DNA of 64,000 bases from Siphlonurus alternatus. Its lineage: Eukaryota > Arthropoda > Insecta > Ephemeroptera > Siphlonuridae. The translations under genes were made by a program, and so were the position numbers. The notes under the pieces are model-generated. The model was not told where the DNA came from, ran no database searches, and saw nothing but the letters and a program-made list of their open reading frames with translations. The stretch is taken from NCBI GenBank assembly GCA_949825025.1, contig OX463782.1, forward strand, positions 4,971,501 to 5,035,500, read 5' to 3'. Below are positions 1 to 20,014 of this stretch, piece after piece. The number at the start of each line of letters is the position of its first letter. The stretch's first letter is position 1.

Positions 1-431
1 ATTTCAAGGCGACGAGTGTATATTTGTGTCGTATATTAAAGTCAGAGGCAAAGCTATGAAAAAAAATTAGAGCGGGTTTATATTTTTATACGCATTTTTA
101 CGATCAGTCAAATTAAATTTGCCTCAAAGACAAAAGGCAATTTTATTTTCGATGCTGGATATAAAAAACATTCATTATTATTGAAAAGACAATTAACAGA
201 TTATTTATGCAATCAGCCAGGCTTTTCAATTGTGTAAGCTGCATAAACACAAAGAGAGCTTACTGAATACTTACTACTTGTAAGTTTTTCTGAAAAAAAC
301 TTATAGATTTTCTTTAACTAGGAAAACCGGTCATTGACGTCATAAAAATCAGTGTGAAAAACATAAATGATTAAAAATTAATTAAAATATTTATTTTTAA
401 TGTATTTATTGAAACTCTTCATCTGTTTCAG
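1..431. other. AT-rich sequence upstream of first exon, probably intron
   Basis: No coding exon, RNA gene or repeat is recognisable. The segment ends in a pyrimidine-rich tract and AG that serves the exon starting at 432, so at least its right end is probably intron. Confidence 0.5.
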
Positions 432-1009
432 CTACTTGATACGACCAAGTCCATTCTCAGCACAGAAAACATTTGAACGACATAATAGTAGACGTAAGTC
501 TAATATTAGTTTCTGCGGTGCATCACCAGGTGGTGTTGGAGCTAGTGGAGGTGGAGGAGGAGGAGGTCCTGGTGGTTTTCCCCCTAGAGCACCCCCTTTA
601 ACATCAAAATCAAATTCTCTTTCTTTACCTGAAAGTCCTACATTACAACCTGGTCGTCTTTGTCGCAGTCGATCAAATTCGTTACGAGTTGATGACATCT
701 TGCTACGTCGCTCAAGTTCGTTACGTCAAGGACTATCTACAGCTGGTTTATCAAGACAACAAAGAAGAAAGAGTAGTTTAGAAGATGTTGGTTTAGCATT
801 ATTAAGACCACCTACACCTGCACCTATTAAAATATCATTAAATGGTAGTATTGGTTTAGAAGTAACACCTCCTGAAGATACAGAACATCAAAATAATAAT
901 AACAGTGGTGCTGGTGCTTCATCTTCAAGTGGTAATTCAGGTGGTGGAGGTCCAACTTCAAGTATTTCTGCAGGGGTTGGTTTAGGAGCAGATCCTCAAC
1001 ATTTACAAG
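432..1009 (+). CDS. Internal exon of an unrecognised Ser/Gly-rich protein
   Basis: I do not recognise this protein. An open stretch of about 192 codons runs from a good 3' splice site (ctgtttcag, ending at 431) to a good 5' splice site (acaag/gtacaa, donor at 1010). The first exon base is the third base of a codon. The peptide is low complexity. It starts with a basic Arg/Ser segment (RRKSNISF), followed by a run of Gly and a Pro-rich piece. The middle repeats Arg-Ser-Asn-Ser and Arg-Arg-Ser-Ser-Ser words that look like basophilic kinase or 14-3-3 sites (RSRSNSLR, LLRRSSSLR, RRKSSLED). The end is rich in Asn, Ser and Gly. No catalytic or membrane motif is visible. Codon use is AT-rich, unlike the actin and FLVCR exons. 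Neighbouring exons of the gene are not recognisable in this window. The antisense open frame over the same bases is treated as a shadow. Confidence 0.55.
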
Positions 1010-1127
1010 GTACAATCGTATGATATCATCTTATGTGGGGGCGGCGCATGAGTGGCACCGCGAGGAGTTTATGGCTCTAATTACCGCACCTCACAGACAT
1101 TTTATATCATAATAAAAAATATAATAA

Positions 1128-1328
1128 GGGCTATCTCACACAGATTCGCATCATTTCGCATAATAATAAAAAAAAAGAAGAAGGACCTGTGCGATCAGGT
1201 GTACGCGCGCACACAGCTTCATTTCATATTGCATCGCATGCGATCGTTTGTTTCTCATTTTAAACCAGTTTTAAAATCATATTATACGATACCATACGAT
1301 GCAATATGAAGGCAGTGTGCGACTTCCC
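1128..1328. mobile_element. Harbinger-like MITE with TAA target duplication
   Basis: Imperfect terminal inverted repeats begin GGGCTATCTCACACAG on the left and, read from the other strand, GGGAAGTCGCACACTG on the right. The element is flanked on both sides by TAA (1125-1127 and 1329-1331). The 3-bp TWA duplication and GGG/GGC ends fit non-autonomous PIF/Harbinger elements. It is related in end sequence and in internal words (GTGCGCGC, GATTTCGCA-like) to the element at 24077-24294. There is no coding capacity; an open frame crossing it is spurious. Confidence 0.55.
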
Positions 1329-1331
1329 TAA

Positions 1332-4200
1332 TAATAATCAATGTTCCTTTATACTAGGTTAAGACAAGTGTTAATTTCGTTTGTCAATTTTTTTAAGACC
1401 GAGATTTTTTTTTTTTTTTCAAATTAGCATTTGAGAGGATTTAAAATTTCACGACACGATGGGTCCTAAAATGCTAAAATGTGATTGGCTGAGCTTTTAA
1501 CATTGGTCAAATCGGTGACTTAACTTGGTATAATGGAACGTTGATAATAATGAGAAGGAAAAAATCACAATCTTTCATAAGCCTAATTATTATTATATGT
1601 GTGTAACCATTATACAGTATCGTGGTATTTAAAGGATTATATAAATATTGCATGAAATTGAAAGAAAAAGAAATATCATAACTCCAATTTGGAAATTTGT
1701 ATCAGCAATTTATGCTGAATTGAGCCTTATAATAATGTAGGGATATGATATTTTCTGTATTTTAAACACGATTCAGGTAAAAAAAAAAAAAAAATAATTT
1801 GACACAAAATTACAGTATTTAAAGAAATTAATGTAAAATATTCTCAAAATCATGCGATATTATCCTTTACTACCTTGAGATAAAAAAAATGTATAAAACT
1901 TACCAAAAAAATGTTGACAGGTATTTGAAAAATTTTGAAGTTTGAAATATTAAAGAAAATAATATTATATATTAAACTTGAAATTATTTATTGACATAGA
2001 TGACACTAATTAATATTTAAAATCACATATTTATTATAATTCGCTTTTATCAACATTTTAAAAAATCTAAATTTATATCAATTGGTTTAAAATGTAAATA
2101 ATTTAAAAAAAAAAAATAAAATAAAATGACCAATCTTTTTTTCCCAAACAAAAAATAATAATATTTCTTAAATAAATAAAAAAATTGAATAACCTTTTCT
2201 CAAGTTTAGATATTTTTATAAAACTCAATTAGAATGAATATTTTAACAGGAATTTTAATGAGACAAAAAATTAATATAAAGTTGCTGGATCAAAAAAATA
2301 ATAATTTAAAAAAGTTTTTTTTTATAAAGACTGAAAATAGTTTATCTGTGATTCTGTGTTATGGGGACATACAGAAAAAAAAATATTTATTAAAAAAATT
2401 TAATCATATATATCACTTAAAATAAACACAATTTCAAACATTATATAACAACTTTATATATATTTATGAAAAATATAAATGACTCTAATATTTGAAAATA
2501 TATAACACAGTATAAATTATATATTTAACTATAATCTTTGTCTTGTGCAAATGGTATAATATAAGTGGTGGTGCTCCATTACAAAAAATATGTACATTTT
2601 CTTTTTGGTATAATCATATCAATAATAAAAAATTAAATTTTAGGCAGATTGCTTCTAGATTTTGCTTTGTTTTTAAAAATGTATATTGGCAAATGGGGGT
2701 GATAAAAAAATAGATATTTTAGAATGTCACTCTTTTGGTAGTGGGTTCAAAAAAAAAAAAACAAAGAAGCATAGATTTATATAATATAGAATTTCTAATA
2801 TCTTTTTACTATTTAGCAAGAATTTCAAAATAAAAAATTATATAATAAAAAAAATTAAATTAATTATTTGAATCATTTCTAAGCAAGTTACTGCTTTACA
2901 TATTCTAACTAAACAATTAAGAGCCTTTATAGGTAACTTTAAACTAGCTATTTTTTCCACTAAATTCAAAATATAGATTTTATTAACCTTATTTTTAAGC
3001 AGGAGGGCGAGGGATTTAAATGCATGCAAAATTTTTGAAATAGAAAAAAGAGGGAAAAATGTGTAAAGAATTGCTACAAAAAATAGGAATGTCATAATCC
3101 TATTTTATAAACTAAATCAAATATCAAATTAGGGACTTGACCCGTAGGTCAATTACCCTCTTGGTCGTCTCCTCTTGTTGATAAAAGGTTCTTTTGATAA
3201 TGCTAGGGTTAGTTTTGAAACATTTTGCTTAGATAACTATCAATCTATATCAATTATCACACTTAATTTTTATTTAATACTAAACCGTCCATAGGATCTT
3301 TTAATTTTTAACATTTTCTTTTTAAATATAATAATTTACAATTATTGTTTAAATAAAAATATATGACAACAAATCTTGCGATTGATAATAAAACAAATAT
3401 TTAAAAATATATTATTAAAATAATAGGTTATTACATATCGGTAAAAAGTTATTAAAATAATTATTAACAATGTTTTAGAAATAAGTTATCTGTTCCTAAA
3501 AAAAATGCATGTTTAGAAGAAAAAAAATGCTACATTTCCCACCAAAAATTATTGTTTGAATGTAAAATATTTTCTAGTCAATATTGTATATTATAATAAA
3601 CAACTGAAAATTTCAAATATGTACATTAAAAAATATATATATGAAGGGCACAATAAATTGCATGATTTATGTAATTATTTCAATTTTAAAAAAATATTTG
3701 CTTTTTAAAAAATATAATTAATATGCAAAGGTAATATTATGCTTTAATGATACTAATAATAATTGCGTAGTTTTCACAGAAAACTAAACATGTCTTTTCG
3801 TCTAACCTATCACACATAAATCTATTTTTATAACCGCTTTGTATTATATGGGCATCTTTAATTGAATCAATCTGGATTAAAAAAATATATACTTGGCTCA
3901 TTTCATATACAAAAATGAAATGAAAAATATAATGTGCTAACAATATTATTTTATTGGTGTGTTTTCTTAATTTTATTAATTGTAATATTTTATTATGTAA
4001 ATAATAATACTAAATTTTAAAAAAAACTTGTTTATTGGAACTTGATTATTATAGATCTTGTAAATTATCAATATTTTATCATGTTGTAACATATTACTAC
4101 TATAAAATGAATTAAATACTATCTACAGTTCTACATAATTTGTTTTTGTTTTTTATATCAATTACCTTGAAGAATTAACATTGACCGAGAAGTGTATGTT
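1332..4200. other. AT-rich region without recognisable genes
   Basis: About 2.9 kb of very AT-rich DNA with homopolymer A and T runs. The few open frames are short, Lys/Asn/Ile-rich and lack splice context. I see no coding exon, tRNA or clear transposon. It may be intron of the gene represented by the first exon, or spacer. Confidence 0.5.
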
Positions 4201-4204
4201 GCGG

Positions 4205-4410
4205 TTAATGAGTGTTGGTAACAAAGCCTGAATTCGGGCAAAACCCCAGAAAATTGCCCAAAACTAGATGTACCGCCCCCTCGCGTTCTGAGCAAAGCCA
4301 GAAATTAACAAATATTTCGGGCTTTGCTCATTTCAATTTGATTATTTCCAGAAGTGATCAAATCGGAAAAAAGCAAAGCCCGATGAGACATTATATTTCG
4401 GGCTGCGAGT
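4205..4410. repeat. GAGCAAAAGCCGAAAT-type repeat, copy 1
   Basis: This copy contains degenerate, inverted versions of a motif combining GAGCAAA and GCCCGAAAT (for example TTTCGGGCTTTGCTCATTTC and its reverse complement). The same motif set occurs at 19630-19800 and 22030-22700. It is a dispersed, probably non-autonomous element; the exact ends are unclear. Confidence 0.45.
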
Positions 4411-4433
4411 AAATAAAATGAGTAATTCTAATT

Positions 4434-4651
4434 AAAGGCGGATTCACATGGCGATTTTTACCATGCGACGCGACGCGAATAATGCGCACTTGCTGTAACA
4501 TCCATTGGCGGCCATATTGGGCGATTAAAAGAAAAAGAGCATCGTAATTAACGCGATTACCTGCGAATTCGCCGCCGCATAGGATTTCACAGCTTTTAAG
4601 TTAAAATCGCGCCGCGTCGCCGTTGCCGCCCATGAAAATCCACCTTTAGTT
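4434..4651. mobile_element. Palindromic MITE with AAAGGCGGATTCACATGG ends
   Basis: Terminal inverted repeats AAAGGCGGATTCACATGG (left) and AAAGGTGGATTTTCATGG (right, other strand) bracket a GC-richer core with GCGACGCGACGCG and its complement. The left flank supplies TTAA and the right TTAG. A second, overlapping-family copy follows at 4700-4890, and a small related piece lies near 38145-38215. Confidence 0.5.
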
Positions 4652-4699
4652 GGCGCACTTCCCGAAAGGTAAAAACAGAAAGACAACTACGAAATATGA

Positions 4700-4890
4700 T
4701 TTTTATCATGCAACGCGACGCGAATAATGCGCACTTGCTGTGACATCCATTGGCGGCCATATTTGGCGATTAAAAAAAAGAGCATCACTGCCGCAACCTG
4801 GCAAATTTGCTCGCCGCATATAGGATATTACAGCTTGTGTGACACAATCGCGTCGCATCGCCGTTGTCGCCATCTGAATCCGCCTTTTAG
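4700..4890. mobile_element. Second copy of the GGCGGATTCA MITE
   Basis: It repeats the core of the preceding element in the same order (CGACGCGAATAATGCGCAC, CATTGGCGGCCATATT, then GCATCGCCGTTGTCGCCATC) and ends GAATCCGCCTTTTA. The left terminal repeat is missing. Open frames on both strands here are products of the palindrome. Confidence 0.45.
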
Positions 4891-4980
4891 ACAATTTTTC
4901 CAAATGTATATTGAAGTACATTATGTTATTATTTAAGCAACATACAATAACAATTTACATGACAGGTTGTCCATTATAAT

Positions 4981-8873
<3,893 letters not shown>

Positions 8874-10340
8874 ATCGTCGTCACACAGTGTTGTTGCAAC
8901 AATGATTTTCTACTCTTGTTGAAACCTCAACAGTAATCTAAGAAATTAGTGACGTCACACGTAACCATGTTTGAACGGAAAGTCCCATATGTTATCAGCT
9001 GACGCTATATTATAAAAGAGGTAGGTCGGCTTTATCTTTAAGAGGAAAGATAATACTGCTGAGTCATCGCGTTTTTTTTTTTTAATATATTTGCAGGTTT
9101 AGAATATATACAGTTAAATAAAGTTTAGATTCTTATTTTGAGTAGCAGGAAATTATGAGTTTCGGATCATATTTCAGTATTGAAATTTTATACATAAATC
9201 ATAAAATATCAGCAGCTTAACTGCAAGCTTCTTATAAAAGATTTAAAACTTTAATTCGAACAAGATTATAATGATGTTATCTTGTAACAAGATAACATCA
9301 CTCACTTTGAGAGTGACTTTAAATTAATTTGTCTGTAACTTTCTATTTTTTGACTTCTTCGTATTATAAATACATTGTAGTAACCTTTATTTATTTATCA
9401 ATATAAAGTAATTTTCAACTTACAGTGGGAAAATAATTTTACAATTTATAAAAATCATAATAAAAAATGGTGCTTAAAGTTCAAAAAGATAGTCTTGCGA
9501 GTTGTAAAATATTTTTTGCAATATTTAATTTGAATCATTATATTTATTAAATAAAATTTGTAATATATTATAATAATAAATTTAATACATAATTATGAAT
9601 TGTAAATTGAATACAAAAATGTATTAAATTCTTAACTTTGTTTAAAAAAATATACATTTTTTTTTCCTGAAAGTAATTGCAGCTTTGAAGTGTTTGGCTT
9701 CAAATAGATAAAATACGCGTACATTGCAAAGTGTGGCATGCATTACGTCACCAAAGTCGAGCATAGCCGAGCATTTTTATTACTTTGATGGATGACTGCG
9801 ATACTTAATATTTCAAAACCAACGTGGTTTTCTCTCCATCAATGGCAGAGCACTGCAATGGACTTTTGTGTTATGGGTGCACGTTGAGGTGTGCATCTTG
9901 ACTCTGGTTTACACAGTTCCCTTAGTCTCCACTCAACCTTACCCATGCATAATGCTTTAATATTTATAATTGTTATTAATATATGCATATTTATACATGG
10001 AATTGGATGAATAAAAATGAATATGAACAAATGCTGGGACGTAAAACAATAAGCCTTCTCATCACCTTATCCTTTTCCTACAATTAAATTATTTTTATAG
10101 TTTTATACATTGTAGAGTATAATAAAATTATCATCTAAGCATATTCTTGTCAATCTTTAATATGTACAATGTACAGAGCGATTCAATCATAATGAGTGGC
10201 GCAGGTTGATTTGTGCAGTACGTACTCACTATCCTTACATTTGGCTGTGACTGCATAATACGTAAACTGCTGAAGCCAAAATATATCATCTCATTCTGAG
10301 ATTAGGCAAACAGGACAAAAAATAGAGTTTCATGTTTGTT
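8874..10340. other. Spacer upstream of the divergent actin
   Basis: AT-rich spacer. The first tens of bases are the 5' region of the divergent actin and still resemble the 3' splice region of the canonical gene (CATTGTTGCA in both). A 13-bp perfect inverted repeat (GATGTTATCTTGT and complement) lies at about 9271-9300. No coding exon or RNA gene is recognisable. Confidence 0.5.
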
Positions 10341-10346
10341 AGAGCT

Positions 10347-11573
10347 GATCCATAATTATTATTAGTCTTTTATTAAACACAGAAAGTGTACATATTAACA
10401 GCACTAGAAACATACATTATAGAAAAACATTACAATAGAACACATAAAACATACATACAAAACATATATAATAGTTACAGAATAATAGAACAATAGAAAA
10501 TGATAATAAAACAATATAAAATAAAATAACAGATGATACTAACAGCCTGTTACATCATAATAATAATATATCATATATATAATCACATATATATAAGACA
10601 AAATATGACATAGAAAATAGATAGAATAAAAAAACTTATTGCTTCATTGCTATTCAAAATCTATAGACTATATGAAATCTCCCCTGGCATAATCGCTAAT
10701 AGACTTAATTCTAGATTTACAGATATTTAAATGATATTGGCTACAATATTCATTACATAATTTACATACACAAGATTGTTCAGCTTTATGATAACCAGAA
10801 GATTTACAAATTAGATAGTGGAAGCCGTGAACAGCCTGGCGAGTTAAAACATTTCTAACATTGGATCTATCCAATTGGGGCAGACACCAATATTTACATG
10901 TCATAGCATCAGTGCTGTAAAACTCAGGATTAATATCCTGAGCTTTTTGATTCTTGACAGCTATAAAATTGGAATATTGATCTGTCGTTGGAAGTTTAAA
11001 CATTTCTTTGATTTCTGTAATAAAATAATTGGAATCTATCAGTTTATAGGCCAGTCTAGTTTCGGTAAATTTTGACAGACACAGTAATCTTTTAACAAAC
11101 ATGGCTTTTACTGATTCTAATTTATCAAAATCGGATACAGATAAATGAGGCCATACAATTTCAATACCATAAGTAGCCACAGGGGCGACTTTTAAATTGA
11201 ATAGTTTGAGCCCTGTTTTGACGGATAGACCAGACAGCCCTGAGATAGTGTACATAACAGTGATAGCGTTCTTACATCTTTCTGTTATATGTTTAGAAAA
11301 AGAAAGCCCTGTCATTTGAAGTATTATGCCAAGATATTTAAATGAATTTAGAAATTCAATCTTTTGACCGTCACAATAAATTTCATCGTTTTTGCATAAC
11401 GGTCCGCCTCTTCTAAACTTAACAACCTTGGTTTTCTCTGTGTTAATTTCTAGACCATTTGTTTTGGCCCAGATGGATAGATTATTTAGCGCTTTTTGTA
11501 GCTTGACTTTGCTCTTTGAAATAATAGCAAGATCATCTGCATATAAATTTAGTACGACTTGATCATTTTCATT
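10347..11573 (-). mobile_element. 5'-truncated non-LTR retrotransposon (reverse transcriptase 3' part)
   Basis: On the minus strand an open frame begins abruptly after a stop near 11575 and runs to a stop at 10668. It opens with the reverse-transcriptase catalytic box LNLYADDLAII, continues with IWAKTNGLEINTEKTKVVKF and FKYLGIIL (typical RT palm and thumb blocks), and ends in a Cys/His-containing tail (CVCKLCNEYCSQYHLNIC). This arrangement fits jockey/CR1-like non-LTR elements. A 3' untranslated region of about 320 bp follows, ending near AATAAAAGACTAATAATAAT. The N-terminal endonuclease and RT fingers are absent, as expected of 5'-truncated insertion. It cannot encode an active enzyme. Confidence 0.8.
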
Positions 11574-11579
11574 TTATGA

Positions 11580-16038
<4,459 letters not shown>

Positions 16039-16122
16039 ATTAACATTGTTGGTTTGTGAGATGTAATTATCAGTGCAGTTATTAAATTTGATTGTAATTT
16101 TGATTAAATTTGAATGATATTA

Positions 16123-16128
16123 AATAAA
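16123..16128 (+). promoter_or_regulatory. Polyadenylation signal of canonical actin
   Basis: Canonical AATAAA 85 bases after the actin stop codon, in AT-rich 3' untranslated sequence. Confidence 0.7.
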
Positions 16129-16234
16129 CATAAAGTATTATTAAATTTAATCGTGTTGATAAATACCCATTATATTTTATACCATAAATAGCTATAATTA
16201 TTAATTTTCAATGCAAATAAAAACTTTATTTTAA

Positions 16235-16235
<1 letters not shown>

Positions 16236-16302
<67 letters not shown>
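16236..16302. repeat. (TA)n microsatellite
   Basis: Uninterrupted alternating AT run just downstream of the actin 3' end. Confidence 0.95.
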
Positions 16303-16304
<2 letters not shown>

Positions 16305-16579
16305 GAATATCGAAAGCTGAAAAACTATAAATAAACTGATAAAAACATAATTATGGTTTAATTACATTAATTAATTAATGGAAAACAATATAAAATATAT
16401 TTTTACAGCAAAATTAATGTTAATGAAATTATCTTACAAAATATATACATTATAGAATTAAGTATGTTACTTTAAATTATAATTTTCAGATTGTTTTTAG
16501 AGTCTGAAAAGTGAAGAATCAACGAAAGTTTTTTTTTCCCGATCACTATTTCCTTTCATTATAATTAATATATTAATAC

Positions 16580-18760
16580 CCTGCTCAAAAATCTTGAGCA
16601 ATATCTTACAAGATCTTTTATGATCTTGTCAAGTGAACTCAAGAAGTCCAAAAAAGAGGCAAGACAGTAATCAATGCTGGTCAGGAATATATATTATCCT
16701 TCTAAAAATAATATTTAACCAAAAAATTTGGGAAAAGTCAAAAAATAAGATATTTTTGGTTTAAAAAGATCTTGAGCAAGATAATAATCTTGTTCAAGAC
16801 GTCATTTCTTACGTAAGATCGACATCTTGGCAAGAAACTTACTTGCGCAAGAAAAAATATCTTGCAAGATAGAAAATCTTGCGCGTGTTTTCGAATTTTT
16901 TGCAATATTATTTTTTGAGCTAGCTAGTTTATGGCTTGCGCACGATGGTAATCTTGCTCAAGAAGTCATTTCTTACGCAAGATAGACATCTTGGCAAGTA
17001 ATTAACTTGCTCAAGAAAAAATCTTACGTAAGATTGAAAATCTTGCGCGCGTGTTCAAAATTTTCTCAAGATTTTTTCTTGGGTAAGTTCCCGTCTTGCG
17101 TAAGATCGCAATCTTGTGCAAGAAATCATTTCTTACCCAAGATTTCCATCTTGGGCAAGTAATAGACTCGAACAAGAAAAAATCTTACGCTTGTTCTCAT
17201 AGTTATCGCAAGATTTTTTCTTGGGTAAGTTACCGTCTTGCGTAAGATGGCAATCTTGGCCAAGAAATCATTTCTTACCCAAGATTTCCATCTTGGGCAA
17301 GTAATAGACTTGAGCAAGAAAAAATCTGGCGCGCGTGTTCAAAATTTTCTCAAGATTTTTTCTTGGGTAAGTTACCGTCTTGCGTAAGATGGCAATCTTG
17401 TGCAAAAAAACATTTCTTACCCAAGATTTCCATCTTGGGCAAGTAATAGACACGAACAAGAAAAAATCTTACGCTTGTTTTCATAGTTAACGCAAGATTT
17501 TTTCTTGGGTAAGTTACCGTCTTGCGTAAGATGGCAATCTTGGCCAAGAAATCATTTCTTACCCAAGATTTCCATCTTGGGCAAGTATTAGACTTAAGCA
17601 AGAAAAAATCTTGCTCGCGTGATCAAAATTTTCTCAAGATTTTTTCTTGGGTAAGTTACCGTCTTGCGTAAGATGGCAATCTTGGCCAAGAAATCATTTC
17701 TTACCCAAGATTTCCATCTTGTACCCAAGAAATCCATCTTGGGCAATTAATAGACTCGTGCAAGAACAAATCTTACGCTTGTTTTCATAGTTATCGCAAG
17801 ATATTTTCTTGGGTAAGTTACTGTCTTGTGCAAGATGGCAATCTTGTGCACGAAATCATTTCTTACCCAAGATTTCCATCTTGGGCAAGTAATAGACTCG
17901 AGCAAGAAAAAATCTTAGGCTTGTTTTCATAGTTAACGCAAGATTTTTTTCTTGGGTAAGTTACCGTCTTGCGTAAGATGGCAATCTTGGCCAAGAAATC
18001 ATTTCTTACCAAAGAGATTCATCTTGGGCAGGTAATAGACTTACGCAAGAAAAAATCTTGCTTGCTTGTTCAAAATTTTCTCAAGATTTTTTCTTGGGTA
18101 AAAGTTACCGTCTTGCGTAAGATGGCAATCTTGTGCAAGAAATCATTTCTTACCCAAGATTTCCATCTTGGGCAAGTAATAGACACGAACAAGAAAAAAT
18201 CTTACGATTGTTTTCATAGTTATCGCAAGATTTTTTCTTGGGTAAGTTACCGTCTTTCGTAAGATGGCAATCTTTGCCAAGAAATCATTTCTTACCCAAG
18301 AGATCCATCTTGGGCCAGTAATGGACTCAAGCAAGAAAAAATCTTACGCTTGTTTTCAAAGTTATCGCAAGATTTTTTCTTGGGTAAGTTACCGTCTTGC
18401 GTAAGATGGCAATCTTGTGCACGAAATCATTTCTTATACCCAAGATTTCAATCTTAAGCAAGTAATAGACTCGAGCAAGAAAAAATCTTACGCTTTTTTC
18501 CATAGTTATCGCAAGATTTTTTCTTGGGTAAGTTACCATCTAGCGTAAGATGGCAATCTTGGCCAAAAAATCATTTCTTACCCAAGATTAACTACCATCT
18601 TGTACCCAAAATGTACATCTTGGACAAGTAATAGACTCGAGCAAGAAAAAACTTTACACTTCTTTTCATAGTTATGGCAAGATTTTTCTTGTTTAAAATG
18701 GCAATCTTGTTCAAGAAGTAATTTCTTACGCAAGATTTTAGTAAGGGTGAAAACCTCCCC
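16580..18760. repeat. 142-bp satellite built on CAAGAT/ATCTTG words
   Basis: From about 17070 to 18700 the sequence is a tandem repeat. The landmark CTTGGGTAAGTT recurs with its GGG at 17081, 17223, 17365, 17507, 17649, 17811, 17954, 18096, 18240, 18382 and 18526, so the unit is 142 bp with small insertions (one unit carries an extra 20 bp). Within each unit, AAGAT and ATCTT words alternate, so the unit is a string of nested inverted repeats (GTAAGATGGCAATCTTG, ACCCAAGATTTCCATCTTGG). The left part, 16580-17070, has the same words in degenerate order. Many overlapping open frames of 60-97 codons on both strands arise from the repeat period and encode the same Lys/Arg-rich nonsense peptide; they are not genes. 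Confidence 0.9.
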
Positions 18761-18769
18761 ATGGTCATA

Positions 18770-19350
18770 TAATTTTTTTGCCGATCGATCGCACCCGTTT
18801 GCATATTTTTTTTCTATTCAAAATCGCAATATTCAATTTTTTTTTAAATAAGGGTAACAGCACCCCCAATAATTATTCAGGGTTAATTTAATAACCATCA
18901 TTAAATTCAGCTTGCCAATTAACCTCTGGATACAAGTTTTCAGCTTGATCAGTGCATTTTTATTCGTTTTCAAAATTGCGCGCGACGGCGCGCTAGAAAA
19001 CGTTGGGAAACAAATGCAATGCGATACGCGTTTTTATAACATGTGTTGAAACTGAAAATGGATAGTCTGACTGCCAGCAGACATTTGTGACAAATTTTGC
19101 CCAATCAAAAGCGAGGGAGGAGCTACGTTTGTGGAACAGCTTATTCCCCTGTTCTCAAACTTCCCGCAGCACAGACCGCCTGGCACCAGTGAAATAATAT
19201 AGCATAATATACTGCTGAAATATATTTATTTTATGTTTTAATAGTGTAAATAATTATGTTATAATTAAAATTAAAATATTGTACAATATCTAGTATTTAA
19301 TTATTTATATATCATTAATAAATTTATATATAAATAATATATAAATCATT
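18770..19350. other. Spacer right of the satellite
   Basis: Mixed-composition DNA with a short GC-rich stretch (GCGCGCGACGGCGCGC near 18978). The segment around 19070-19105 (GCAGACATTTGTGACAAATT) has a weak inverted counterpart near 25640. No gene is recognisable. Confidence 0.4.
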
Positions 19351-19353
19351 AAA

Positions 19354-19354
<1 letters not shown>

Positions 19355-19425
<71 letters not shown>
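19355..19425. repeat. (TA)n microsatellite
   Basis: Alternating AT run, followed by further AT-only sequence. Confidence 0.95.
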
Positions 19426-19432
<7 letters not shown>

Positions 19433-19629
19433 TAAATATACATATATATAATGCATAATATAAATAGTAGCTTATTTATAATATATACTTAAATATATTA
19501 CAATGTATTCTACAAATATATATATATGTTAATTACTATACCAATAAAAGCCAAATTGAGGCAGAGAAGCCGAAAAAAATGACCAAAACAAGTTTTGAGC
19601 ATCTAACGACTGGTATATAAATATAATAT

Positions 19630-19800
19630 GCTAGTAAAAATTAAGTTCTTGTTTATCGAGCATCGGGTATCATGAGCAAAATAAAAATCGAAATAATATA
19701 ATATTTCGGGTTTTGCTCAATACTATTATAGTTTTGCGCTCAAGTAGAAATGAGCAAAACCCAATGAAGACTTTCATTTCGGCTTTTGCTCATTTCCATC
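19630..19800. repeat. GAGCAAAAGCCGAAAT-type repeat, copy 2
   Basis: Inverted copies of the motif: ATTTCGGGTTTTGCTCA and ATGAGCAAAACCCAATGA followed by TTTCGGCTTTTGCTCATTTC. Same family as 4205-4410 and 22030-22700. Confidence 0.5.
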
Positions 19801-20014
19801 TGAACATAATTATTATTAAACTCTATTTCTGCGCATCGCGGTATTTCAAGAAATTATTAATTTGAGGTACATCGTGCCACATGCAGGACTTAATAATGTA
19901 TATATACTATTATATATATTTATATCGGTAGTATACTTGGGGTGTACGTTAATTGTTTATTTATATAATAAATATGTTACATATATACCATAATTTTTTT
20001 ACTTTATTACTTAA

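Noticed and set aside
16580..18760. CRISPR-like regular array
   Set aside because: The repeats are contiguous 142-bp satellite units without unique spacers, in an intron-bearing eukaryotic genome.
17126..18804. Seven or more overlapping open frames of 60-97 codons on both strands encoding similar Lys/Arg-rich peptides
   Set aside because: They follow the 142-bp satellite period (142 is not a multiple of 3, so frames slip), lack start context and splice sites, and appear on both strands.
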